Shown here piece by piece: positions 42,874 to 50,442 of a stretch of DNA of 50,442 bases (its first letter is position 1; each line of letters begins with the position of its first letter). Under the pieces are notes generated by a model, which was given only the letters and a program-made list of their open reading frames with translations, made no database searches and had not been told where the DNA came from. The stretch is from Flavobacteriaceae bacterium (lineage in GTDB: Bacteria; Bacteroidota; Bacteroidia; Flavobacteriales; Flavobacteriaceae). The translations under genes and the position numbers were made by a program. The stretch covers positions 1 through 50,442 of the forward strand of contig NVXD01000024.1 of assembly GCA_002746415.1 (NCBI GenBank). Reading direction: 5' to 3'.

Positions 42874-42893
42874 CCTTTTAAGAAAGGTTTTTT
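42874..42893 (+). terminator. terminator after the sigma-factor gene
   Basis: CCTTT/AAAGG stem with a TAAG loop, then six T residues. The stem is short, so efficiency is uncertain. Confidence 0.5.
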
Positions 42894-42943
42894 AATCATA
42901 TACAGCATAACTATCACTTCTTTGATTACCTTTATTGCGCTAT

Positions 42944-43579
42944 ATGAAAAGAAAATACGTTTATTTTATTCTGTCTATTATTGCCTTCTTTATTATACTT
43001 ATAGGAGTCTGCAGTTATTCCATAACAAGAAATGCTAGAGGCAAAACATTTTCCAATACCCATCATATTAAAAAGAATAAAGTAGGCCTTGTATTGGGCA
43101 CCTCAAAAAGAATATCAAATGGGCAACCTAACCTTTATTACCAATATAGAATTGAAGCTACCATAGCTTTGTTTAAGGCAAAAAAAATAGATTTTGTATT
43201 GGTCAGCGGGGATAATGCCACCAAATATTATAATGAACCTAGCACATTTAAAAAAGATTTAATTGAAGGAGGAATTCCCGAAGACAAAATATTTTTGGAT
43301 TATGCAGGTTTTCGTACTTTGGATTCCATGGTGAGGGCTAAAGAAATTTTTGGGTTGGACAGCGTTACCGTGATTTCCCAAAAGTTTCACAATGAACGTG
43401 CTATTTATTTGGCTAATAAAAAAGGGCTTGTTGCAATTGGTTTTAATGCAAAAGCAATCACAGGAAGCACAGGACGAAAAATGGAAATCAGAGAATCTTT
43501 GGCTAGGGTAAAAGTGTTTATTGATTTGCTGTTCAACATCCAACCTAAATTCTATGGTGATAAAATAGAGATAAAGTAA
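42944..43579 (+). CDS. sanA: SanA/YdcF-family (DUF218) membrane-anchored protein
   Basis: A 211-residue protein with an N-terminal membrane helix (YVYFILSIIAFFIILIGVCSY) and a DUF218 domain: VGLVLGTSKRISNGQPNLYYQYRIEAT, FVLVSGDNATKYYNEPSTFKKDLIEGGIP, LDYAGFRTLDSMVRAKEIF and ISQKFHNERAIYLANKKG. SanA proteins affect envelope barrier function (vancomycin exclusion in E. coli). The ATG at 42944 is preferred to an in-frame TTG three codons earlier. It is followed after 56 nt by the Nramp-like gene on the same strand. Confidence 0.85.
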   Translation: MKRKYVYFILSIIAFFIILIGVCSYSITRNARGKTFSNTHHIKKNKVGLVLGTSKRISNGQPNLYYQYRIEATIALFKAKKIDFVLVSGDNATKYYNEPSTFKKDLIEGGIPEDKIFLDYAGFRTLDSMVRAKEIFGLDSVTVISQKFHNERAIYLANKKGLVAIGFNAKAITGSTGRKMEIRESLARVKVFIDLLFNIQPKFYGDKIEIK

Positions 43580-43635
43580 TTGCTTTACCTTATTCAATTA
43601 AAAACTCTATTTTAGTTGTTATAGCTGCAACCAAT

Positions 43636-44892
43636 ATGTCCAAATTAAAAAACCTAATTAAAAACCTGGGTCCTGGGTTGCTTTTTGCCGGCATGGCCAT
43701 TGGCACTTCTCATTTAGTATTGTCAACTAAAGCGGGTGCCCAATATGGTTGGATTATGGTTATTCCGATCTTATTGGCAAATATTTTAAAATATCCTTTT
43801 TTTGAATTTGGCATACGCTATACCAATATAACCAATAAAAGCCTCATTGAGGGGTATCTAAACAGAGGTAAAAGCTATCTATGGCTATACACCATAATTA
43901 CTTTGATATCTACTTTTACAGTTTTGGCAGCGCTTTATGTGGTAACTGCTGGACTTTTTACCAATTTATTTGAAGGCCTAAATATTACTGTAAGTACTGT
44001 TGCTTTGGGACTTTTTATCTTGATTAGCTCTATACTTATCATTGGGCGGTATAAATTCTTGGAAACTTCCTTAAAATTTATCATAACCATTCTCTTTGTA
44101 GCCTTAATAACCACCACTGCACTAGTCATATTCAACGGAAAAGTAGCTGCTGTCCCCAATTTTAAAGCACCCACCATTTTTAATGAAGTTGGCATTCTTT
44201 TTTTAATTGGTCTCGTGGGTTGGATGCCCACTGCTGTTGAAGCATCTGGTTGGATAAGCCTTTGGAGCATTGAAAAACAAAAAGCAGAAAAGAGAAATAT
44301 CTCTTTAAAGGAAGCCCTTCTAGAATTTAATACTGGTTATATTTTAACTGCCGTATTTGCAATATTTTTTTTAATTATTGGTTGGATGACACTATATGGC
44401 ACCAATACAGAAATCAGTGGAAATGCCGTAGTTTTTGCCAACCAACTGGTAACCTTGTTTACATCCAGTATAGGGAAATGGGCTTATATATTCATTGCAG
44501 TAGCTGCATTTGCAACAATGTTCAGTACTTGCATGACCGTTCATGATGCTGTAACACGTATTAGTATAGATATCTTAAAACATTTATTCCCTAATGGTAC
44601 AACATATACAAAGAAAAAATATTACAGCATCGGTATCATTGCCTTGGCCAGTATCAATTTTATTGTAATTTCTGTGTTTGGAGCCAACATGGGTGAATTA
44701 GTGGCTTTGGCCACTTTTATCTCTTTTGTTTTTGCCCCCATTATTGGCTATATGAACTTAAAAGTTGTAATGAGCAATGACCTTCCTGAGCATACGCGTC
44801 CAAACAAACGATTACAGTTGTTGACTTATTTGGGGATAATTTTCCTATCCTTTTTTGCAATATATTATTGTTGGATGCTATTGTTTAATTAA
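43636..44892 (+). CDS. Nramp-related transporter with non-canonical metal site
   Basis: A 418-residue protein with about 11 membrane helices and Nramp-family architecture (LeuT fold). The TM1 region reads GPGLLFAGMAIGTSHLVLSTKAGAQYG: the metal-binding DPGN motif is missing and replaced by AIGTSH. The TM6 region reads VGWMPTAVEASGWISLW instead of the MPH(N/S) motif. It therefore belongs to a divergent group often annotated as divalent-metal transporter, with substrate uncertain. Its last 8 nt overlap the convergent OmpA-family gene. Confidence 0.82.
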   Translation: MSKLKNLIKNLGPGLLFAGMAIGTSHLVLSTKAGAQYGWIMVIPILLANILKYPFFEFGIRYTNITNKSLIEGYLNRGKSYLWLYTIITLISTFTVLAALYVVTAGLFTNLFEGLNITVSTVALGLFILISSILIIGRYKFLETSLKFIITILFVALITTTALVIFNGKVAAVPNFKAPTIFNEVGILFLIGLVGWMPTAVEASGWISLWSIEKQKAEKRNISLKEALLEFNTGYILTAVFAIFFLIIGWMTLYGTNTEISGNAVVFANQLVTLFTSSIGKWAYIFIAVAAFATMFSTCMTVHDAVTRISIDILKHLFPNGTTYTKKKYYSIGIIALASINFIVISVFGANMGELVALATFISFVFAPIIGYMNLKVVMSNDLPEHTRPNKRLQLLTYLGIIFLSFFAIYYCWMLLFN

Positions 44893-46816
44893 GCAGGTTG
44901 TAGTTAAGAACAACTATCAATATTCGTTCATTTTGCTTATGCAACATATCTAAACAGTATACTCCGTTAGTACAATTGTTTAAAATTTTATCTTCTCCAT
45001 AACCAATTGTATACAAAATGTTACTCGTTGAAACTCCGTTCTGCAAAAGATAGTTTTTGATGGCATCTGCCCTGCTTTTAGACAACCTAAAATTAGAGCT
45101 ACCGCCTCCTTTACTGTCTGTGTGGGATTCTATTCTCAACTGTAATTCTGGAAAATTTTTAATAGCCTCCACAACCTTATCCAATTCCAAAGCTATTTCT
45201 GGAAGAATGCTGCTTCTGCTTCTTCCGAAAAAGAATTTTCTTAGTTTAATGACTTGTTGGTTTTCTTTTTCCTCTACTATATCATCTAAAAAAACCAAAT
45301 TTATATTCAAATTATTATTTTGAATTTCCTCTAGTGCAACCTCAGTAAATTCGTTACTAAATCCAGAATACCGTTCTTTACCAGCTTGCAATTTGATAGC
45401 TTCCTGCCATGGAATTTCGAACTGATACTCCCCATTTTCATTACTAAAAACTTCTTTTAGCAAGTTGTTTTCAGCATCTAATACTCTTATGTATGCTTTT
45501 GAAACTGTATTTGTTGAATTAGGTTTTACAACCATCCCATTTACAGCAATGGTTTTTAACCCTGGCTTTTCCGCCACATTAAACCCATAGATATCATCAT
45601 TTCCTTTACCACCCTTTCTGTTGGATGAAAAATAGCCCAGAAGTCCGTTGGTATCATTATTCTTCAAAATAAAACCAAAATCATCATTTTCTGAATTAAT
45701 GCCTTCCCCCAAATTAATGGGAATACTGAAGGTATCATTCGATTGAAAATTAGTCTTATATATATCCATACCTCCAAGCCCATAAAAAACATCCGATGCA
45801 AAATACAAGCTGTTCTCAAAGATATATGGAGAAATTTCATTGCCTGGAGAGTTTATTCGAGGTCCTAAATTTACTGGAGCAGACATAATTTGACCTTTAT
45901 TGGTATATACATAATAAATATCCGTCCCTCCATAACTGTCAGAAAAATTAGCCGCAAAATATAATTTTCCTGTTGACGCTTCATAAAAAGGATAATAAAA
46001 AGAGGTGTTTAAATCTCTTAATAAATATTCGAACACCCCATTTTTATCATATATTCCGATTGCCAAAGAGTTTTTCCCCTCATCGCTGAAGGACAAAGTA
46101 TTTCCGTTTGCATTTGACAAAACGTAAAATAAACTCTCTATCTCATTAGAATAGTACGGTGTTGCTTTATGGAAGTTTGAACTTGGAATTACGGTAAAAG
46201 GCGTAGCGCTATTAATAGTTCCATTCTGTTCAATCCTAGCTACATAAATATCTAAATAAGACTCTCCGGACGGACTGTAGATTTCTTTAGAGTTTCGGCT
46301 TCGACCACTTGAAAAAAGAAGTTTACCTTGATAAAATGACGGCGAGAAATCAGATTGTGCACTATTACTATTAATATTAAAAACTTGAAAGTCTATATTC
46401 TTTGCATCACTACCTTTTAACAGCTCAAAATTAAAATCAGAATTCTCAAAAAGCTCATTAGTTAAGAATGATCCTTTGGTATTCATAAAAGCTTTTACCC
46501 TATCTGCTCCAGATACCTTAGAAAAACTCTGCAGCATTTTATTGAAGTGATGATCAGACATCAGTGTGTCCCTTTTAAATACATCTAAATAAAATTTGGA
46601 AGCATTATCGTAATCATTGACCTTGAAATAACTATCTGATAGATTAAGGTATTGCTGGGTAGTTAAGGAATTCTCTCTAAGCTCTTTTTGGTATTCTCTT
46701 ATTGCACTTTTATATTCATAACCAAAAAACAAAGCATCAGCTTTGGACATTTCAACCTGTCCAAAAGATAAGCTTACTGTTGCCAGCAAAAACGAAATCA
46801 TTATTTTAAGTCTCAT
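44885..46816 (-). CDS. OmpA-family protein of the T9SS cargo unit (PorE-like)
   Basis: A 643-residue envelope protein. Signal peptide ending SFGQ, then TPR-like helices (about 25-110), then WD40-like/PD40 beta-propeller strands (GKLLFSSGRSRNSKEIY, GKLYFAANFSDSYGGTDIYYV, NSLYFASDVFYGLGGMDIY, GLLGYFSSNRKGGKGNDDIYGF). A carboxypeptidase-regulatory-like domain (about 435-510) follows, and the C-terminal peptidoglycan-binding OmpA domain with LRIESHTDSKG and SKSRADAIKNYLL. This is the architecture of PorE-type proteins that tie PorP/SprF to the wall in type IX secretion. It is 12 nt or less from the porP-like gene in the same operon. Confidence 0.9.
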   Translation of the reverse strand: MRLKIMISFLLATVSLSFGQVEMSKADALFFGYEYKSAIREYQKELRENSLTTQQYLNLSDSYFKVNDYDNASKFYLDVFKRDTLMSDHHFNKMLQSFSKVSGADRVKAFMNTKGSFLTNELFENSDFNFELLKGSDAKNIDFQVFNINSNSAQSDFSPSFYQGKLLFSSGRSRNSKEIYSPSGESYLDIYVARIEQNGTINSATPFTVIPSSNFHKATPYYSNEIESLFYVLSNANGNTLSFSDEGKNSLAIGIYDKNGVFEYLLRDLNTSFYYPFYEASTGKLYFAANFSDSYGGTDIYYVYTNKGQIMSAPVNLGPRINSPGNEISPYIFENSLYFASDVFYGLGGMDIYKTNFQSNDTFSIPINLGEGINSENDDFGFILKNNDTNGLLGYFSSNRKGGKGNDDIYGFNVAEKPGLKTIAVNGMVVKPNSTNTVSKAYIRVLDAENNLLKEVFSNENGEYQFEIPWQEAIKLQAGKERYSGFSNEFTEVALEEIQNNNLNINLVFLDDIVEEKENQQVIKLRKFFFGRSRSSILPEIALELDKVVEAIKNFPELQLRIESHTDSKGGGSSNFRLSKSRADAIKNYLLQNGVSTSNILYTIGYGEDKILNNCTNGVYCLDMLHKQNERILIVVLNYNLLN

Positions 46817-46827
46817 AATACTACTTT

Positions 46828-47811
46828 TTAGAAAAACCTAGGGGAATCAATTTGTTTGGGTTTTCCCTTCATATTTTTGTTTTTGACATTCTTAGTTCTA
46901 TTTCCATTACCACCAACATAAAACTTTAAAATAACTTCATGAGAACCACTATTATATGCTCCTAATCCATTAGTGTTATAATCATACGAATATCCTATAA
47001 ACATTTCACTAGAGATTTGAAATCCGGCCAATCCACTTACAGAATTATCAATACGATACGAAGCTCCAACTGTAAATAAATCATTGATTAAGAAATTTGT
47101 AGCTACATCAAATTTCATAGGTAATCCTTCCAGATAATGTCCTAAAAAAGTTGGTTTAAATTTCAGATTGTCAGATAATTCAAAAACATATCCCCCAATT
47201 AAATTTATTTGAACCCTGTCATTTACAAAAAGGGCAACTTCTTCATCATTAATGACATTATACAAAAAATTAGGGACTGAAGCACCTAAATACCAATCTT
47301 CCGAATATAAAAACAAACCAGCTCCTACCGTTGGATAAAATTTATTTAAGGTAGCACTGGTTAATAAAGGTTCATTTGGATCTTGAAAATTTCCTTTTGT
47401 AAAATCAACATCTAACATAGCGCCTCCAGCATCAATTCCAAAAGATAATTTGGTGTCATCTGAAACCCTAACCTGAAATGAATAAGCTACATCAAAGAAG
47501 GTTTGTGTTGTTGGTCCCAAGGCATCATTTACAATATTGATTCCCAAACCATGCTTTTCATTGCTCAATGGAATATTTGCGCCAAATCTCAATGTTTTTG
47601 GAGCTCCAGGAATATCTATCCATTGTGCTCTATACAATGCAGCTATTTCGGTTTTTTCAACTGTGCCTACATACCCTGGATTAAAACTACCAATATTGTA
47701 CATATATTGGGTATACTGGGGCTCTTTTTGCCCATAGGTATCCGATACTACAAATAATATGATCACTGTAAGAAGGAGTGTAAACTTTGATATATATAAT
47801 CTGTATGTCAT
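46828..47811 (-). CDS. PorP/SprF-family type IX secretion membrane protein
   Basis: A 327-residue outer-membrane protein. Signal peptide (LLLTVIILFVVSDTYGQ), then the family start KEPQYTQYMYNIGSFNPGYVGT. The middle has AALYRAQWIDIPGAPKTLRFGANIPLSNEKHGLGINIVNDALGP (core QWIDIPGAPKTL), and it ends GSHEVILKFYV. In Flavobacteriaceae such genes lie next to proteins with type-B C-terminal domains and help present them at the surface. The ATG at 47811 is chosen (5 nt after the upstream stop); an in-frame TTG at 47838 would overlap that gene. Confidence 0.92.
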   Translation of the reverse strand: MTYRLYISKFTLLLTVIILFVVSDTYGQKEPQYTQYMYNIGSFNPGYVGTVEKTEIAALYRAQWIDIPGAPKTLRFGANIPLSNEKHGLGINIVNDALGPTTQTFFDVAYSFQVRVSDDTKLSFGIDAGGAMLDVDFTKGNFQDPNEPLLTSATLNKFYPTVGAGLFLYSEDWYLGASVPNFLYNVINDEEVALFVNDRVQINLIGGYVFELSDNLKFKPTFLGHYLEGLPMKFDVATNFLINDLFTVGASYRIDNSVSGLAGFQISSEMFIGYSYDYNTNGLGAYNSGSHEVILKFYVGGNGNRTKNVKNKNMKGKPKQIDSPRFF

Positions 47812-47816
47812 AGTCT

Positions 47817-50442
47817 TTATCTTATGATTTGAATCCAACCTTTTTTAACATCCAAATTATCTTGTCCCAAATTCAATATATAAAAGTAAGTGCCGTTGGG
47901 TAAATCACCATTCTTTCCAGTACCATCCCATGTGTTATCATATTGCTGCCCTTCAAAAACGCTGTTCCCATATCTATCAAAAATTTCTAGTGTAATATTA
48001 GGAAATAAGTCAATGCAGCTAATTACCAACAAGTCATTTGTACCATCTGCATTAGGTGAGAATTGGTTGAATACCAATCCACATTCTGCAGGAATGGGGC
48101 TATTAGCCTCGACAGTAACCGTTGCTATATTATTTGCAGTTATCCCATCATTTGGAAGGGATTCTGTCAAGGCGGCCGTGTTCTCAAGTATTCCCTCTTC
48201 AAGAACAGTTACCATGATTTCTAAAGCAGCGCTTTCGTTGTCAAGGAGTTCTGCTATTTCCCATTCCCCTGTTGTTTCATTGTAAGCACCCAAAGATGCT
48301 GTATGAGATACATATTCAAATCCACTATCCAATAAGTCGGTCACAACAATGTCTATAATTCTATCAACAGTAAGATTTGTTAAGGTCACTGTAAACATTA
48401 TTTGTTCTCCCACCATTGGGGTAGCATTGTCTACAGTTTTGGTTATTTCCATATCTGTATCTGCTGGGTTACAAGCTGACGTTAAATTAGGGTCACAAGG
48501 ATCTAATGGATCTGTTCCATTCATAACTTCTTCCCCATCCTCAATAGTATCATCATCAGTGTCTGAATCATTAGGATCTGTACCTAAAATAAGCTCTTCC
48601 CCATCTGTTAGGCCATCGCCATCTGTATCTACAATGCAATCAATCACAGTCACCGTTACTTGCACAGTTCCATTTACACAGGGAGCTATAGCAGTATTGG
48701 TTGTATAACTAAAGATATAGTCCCCATTCATCAAACCTGCAAAATCCACAATATTATCTGTTCCTATGGTTGCGGTTCCTGATGGGTCAGTAATAATTAT
48801 CCAACTTCCAGCATTAGCGCCAACCAAAGTACTGTCTAAATCTAAAGAGGTTGGTGCTCCATTATCAGAAACACTACACACACTTACGTTACTTGCGGAA
48901 CCTGTAGTGGGTTGTATGTTTACAGAAGCTATTACTGCTTCCCTAACTGATGTACATCCATTGGCTGTAGCTTCCACGTAATAGGTTGTGGTTGTTGTAA
49001 TAGTTGGTGTCGAAAATGTTAATCCGGTTCCAAGAAAAACACCTCCTGTAGGGCTATCAAACCAGTTTAAAGTACCTCCAACACTGGCAGTTGCCTCAAG
49101 TGTCATAGCTCCTGAACCACATACCGAATCTGGGGTCGTGGTATCAACGGTTGGAGAAAAATTTAAGACAATATTTATTTCCAATACTGGGCTTGCACAT
49201 GAATTAACAGCATCATAGAAAAAACCATAATACGTACCGGGTGCATTGATCACCGTATTAGCTAAATGATTTACAACCTCCAAGGGATCTGGATTTGCAC
49301 TCCATGTGAGCACAGCATTAGGAAGGTCTACAGAAGTAGTATAATCGTTTAAATCTTGATTAACCGTATCACAAAAATTGGTAGCTGGTGAAATATCCAA
49401 GACAGGTGCCATATTCCCAGAATCACAGGGGATGGTACAATCAATTACTTCAATAGTCACACTGGCTGTATCATCACCACAAGGCGCTACAGCTCCAGAT
49501 GTGGTATAGGTAAAATCATAATCCCCAAAAGGTTGCCCAATAAAATTTACCACATTACCAGCGGTTATGGTTATTGAAGCTCCTGCAGGAGAGGTAATCA
49601 ATACCCAACTACCAGCATCTTCACCAGTTAACTGGTCATCCAAGTCAATAATAGTGTTCCCACCATCTGCGGTGGAATCACAGGCTTGACCGTCACTTGG
49701 AGTTCCAGCAAAAGCGGTTGTACTTAAAGTTAAGCTTACTGATATGGTTGGACTTGCACAAGAATTTAATGCGTCATAAAAGAATCCAAAGTAGGTGTCA
49801 GCAGCAACAGCAATAGAACCTACTAAGTGATCACTAGTTACAAGAGGGTCTGCATTTGTGCTCCACATTAATTCTGAATTGACTGGCGCCATATTGCTTA
49901 CATAAGCATCTAAGTTTTGGTTGATGACATCACAAAATTGGGAAACAACAGCACCATCTAATGTTGGGGGTACTCCTCCTGCGGAACAGGAATCATTATC
50001 GAGTATGGTGACAATGGCAGTATTATCCAAAATTGTTACTAGCCCTCCAGTGATATTCGTAAGCGTTATATTAAAAATCTCATCAGGACTTTCAACTGCA
50101 AAATCTTCTAAAATAGTGACATTAAACGTTTGGGTTTCCGCATTATTACCTGCAAAATTTAAAGTAGTATTGTTTGCTGTATAGTCATTTCCTACTCCAG
50201 AAGTGGCTGTTCCATTTGAAGTAGCGATATCCACAGTAAAAGCAGCAGCTACATCTCCCGTTAAGGTTGTTGTAACTGTTACGACACTAGAAGCTTCACT
50301 AATTGATATGTCTGCAACTGAAAGGGTTGCTATGTCGTCATCCGTAAAACTACTTGTTCCTATGTTATCTACAGCCAAGATTGCGTTCCCACTTTGGTTG
50401 CTCAAAGTAACTGTTATCACTTCGTCTGCTTCAACTGTTGTG
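47817..50442 (-). CDS. T9SS-secreted multidomain adhesin-like protein, type-B gliding-motility C-terminal domain (partial)
   Basis: The gene runs off the right edge; 875 residues of its C-terminal part are seen. From N to C: Calx-beta-like repeats ([31 protein letters not shown]); two copies of a pair of Ig-like modules (each with CASP...YGFFYDA(L/V)NS and GSW(V/I)(L/I)IT(S/D)P); a thrombospondin type 3/EF-like stretch ([24 protein letters not shown]); a DUF11 domain ([35 protein letters not shown]); and the type-B secretion signal ([17 protein letters not shown] ... [16 protein letters not shown] ... [19 protein letters not shown] ... KKGWIQIIR). It is exported by type IX secretion and probably anchored or released at the surface. 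Confidence 0.92.
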   Translation of the reverse strand, partial: TTVEADEVITVTLSNQSGNAILAVDNIGTSSFTDDDIATLSVADISISEASSVVTVTTTLTGDVAAAFTVDIATSNGTATSGVGNDYTANNTTLNFAGNNAETQTFNVTILEDFAVESPDEIFNITLTNITGGLVTILDNTAIVTILDNDSCSAGGVPPTLDGAVVSQFCDVINQNLDAYVSNMAPVNSELMWSTNADPLVTSDHLVGSIAVAADTYFGFFYDALNSCASPTISVSLTLSTTAFAGTPSDGQACDSTADGGNTIIDLDDQLTGEDAGSWVLITSPAGASITITAGNVVNFIGQPFGDYDFTYTTSGAVAPCGDDTASVTIEVIDCTIPCDSGNMAPVLDISPATNFCDTVNQDLNDYTTSVDLPNAVLTWSANPDPLEVVNHLANTVINAPGTYYGFFYDAVNSCASPVLEINIVLNFSPTVDTTTPDSVCGSGAMTLEATASVGGTLNWFDSPTGGVFLGTGLTFSTPTITTTTTYYVEATANGCTSVREAVIASVNIQPTTGSASNVSVCSVSDNGAPTSLDLDSTLVGANAGSWIIITDPSGTATIGTDNIVDFAGLMNGDYIFSYTTNTAIAPCVNGTVQVTVTVIDCIVDTDGDGLTDGEELILGTDPNDSDTDDDTIEDGEEVMNGTDPLDPCDPNLTSACNPADTDMEITKTVDNATPMVGEQIMFTVTLTNLTVDRIIDIVVTDLLDSGFEYVSHTASLGAYNETTGEWEIAELLDNESAALEIMVTVLEEGILENTAALTESLPNDGITANNIATVTVEANSPIPAECGLVFNQFSPNADGTNDLLVISCIDLFPNITLEIFDRYGNSVFEGQQYDNTWDGTGKNGDLPNGTYFYILNLGQDNLDVKKGWIQIIR

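Overview
The window looks like chromosome of a marine-type Flavobacteriaceae bacterium (phylum Bacteroidota). It is AT-rich. It carries a SusC/SusD pair with STN-type TonB receptor, FecR anti-sigma and ECF sigma factor, a type IX secretion (T9SS) cargo with a type-B gliding-motility C-terminal domain beside PorP/SprF and OmpA/PorE-like genes, a folK-deoxynucleoside kinase fusion, and promoter -7 boxes of the Bacteroidota form TAnnTTTG. No species can be named from sequence alone.

Left part (1-15.9 kb) is mostly core: an alpha/beta hydrolase-like protein, a GH3-family acyl-adenylating enzyme, a DUF2797 protein, a large AsmA-like envelope protein, a queuosine-precursor transporter, a DUF5723-like/OmpA outer-membrane protein, SppA, a FolK-dNK fusion, a TrmH-family RNA methyltransferase, MutS (starting at TTG), then tRNA-Gly(GCC) and tRNA-Leu(UAA).

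Middle part (15.9-32.9 kb) is bracketed by the intact tRNA-Leu and a directly repeated 55-nt copy of its 3' two-thirds (53/55 identical). This is the classic footprint of a genomic island at a tRNA gene, although no integrase is present inside. The island holds (i) an eight-gene operon on the minus strand: M48 metalloprotease, ABCG-type ABC transporter, LEA14/WHy-like lipoprotein, WG-repeat membrane protein, CsgG-like protein, small LPP20-like lipoprotein, DUF6175-like protein and a secreted helical-repeat protein; (ii) two lipoproteins and a small beta-barrel; (iii) a TPR histidine kinase plus LuxR-type response regulator and a 53-aa lipoprotein; (iv) an unknown HTH-like/membrane protein behind three tandem GTCATGACC repeats, and an exported pentapeptide-repeat protein with its small membrane partner. 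The promoters of the eight-gene operon and of one lipoprotein share the same inverted repeat (CTTACGGG-2 nt-[C/G]CCGTAAG) at exactly the same 19-nt distance from a TTAGGTTT promoter box. The adjacent two-component system is the obvious candidate to control them, so modules i-iii read as one envelope-directed, signal-controlled system that I do not recognise as described.

Right part (33-42.8 kb) is a small SusCD locus without glycoside hydrolases: SusC, SusD, a Tat-exported enolase-superfamily dehydratase and a Sec-exported RraA-like aldolase, with FecR upstream and an ECF sigma factor divergent to it. It suggests uptake and extracytoplasmic processing of an acidic sugar or related carboxylate. 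The end (42.9-50.4 kb) has a SanA-like protein, an Nramp-related transporter lacking the canonical metal-site motifs, and a T9SS unit (OmpA/PorE-like, PorP/SprF-like, and a long adhesin-like cargo running off the right edge).
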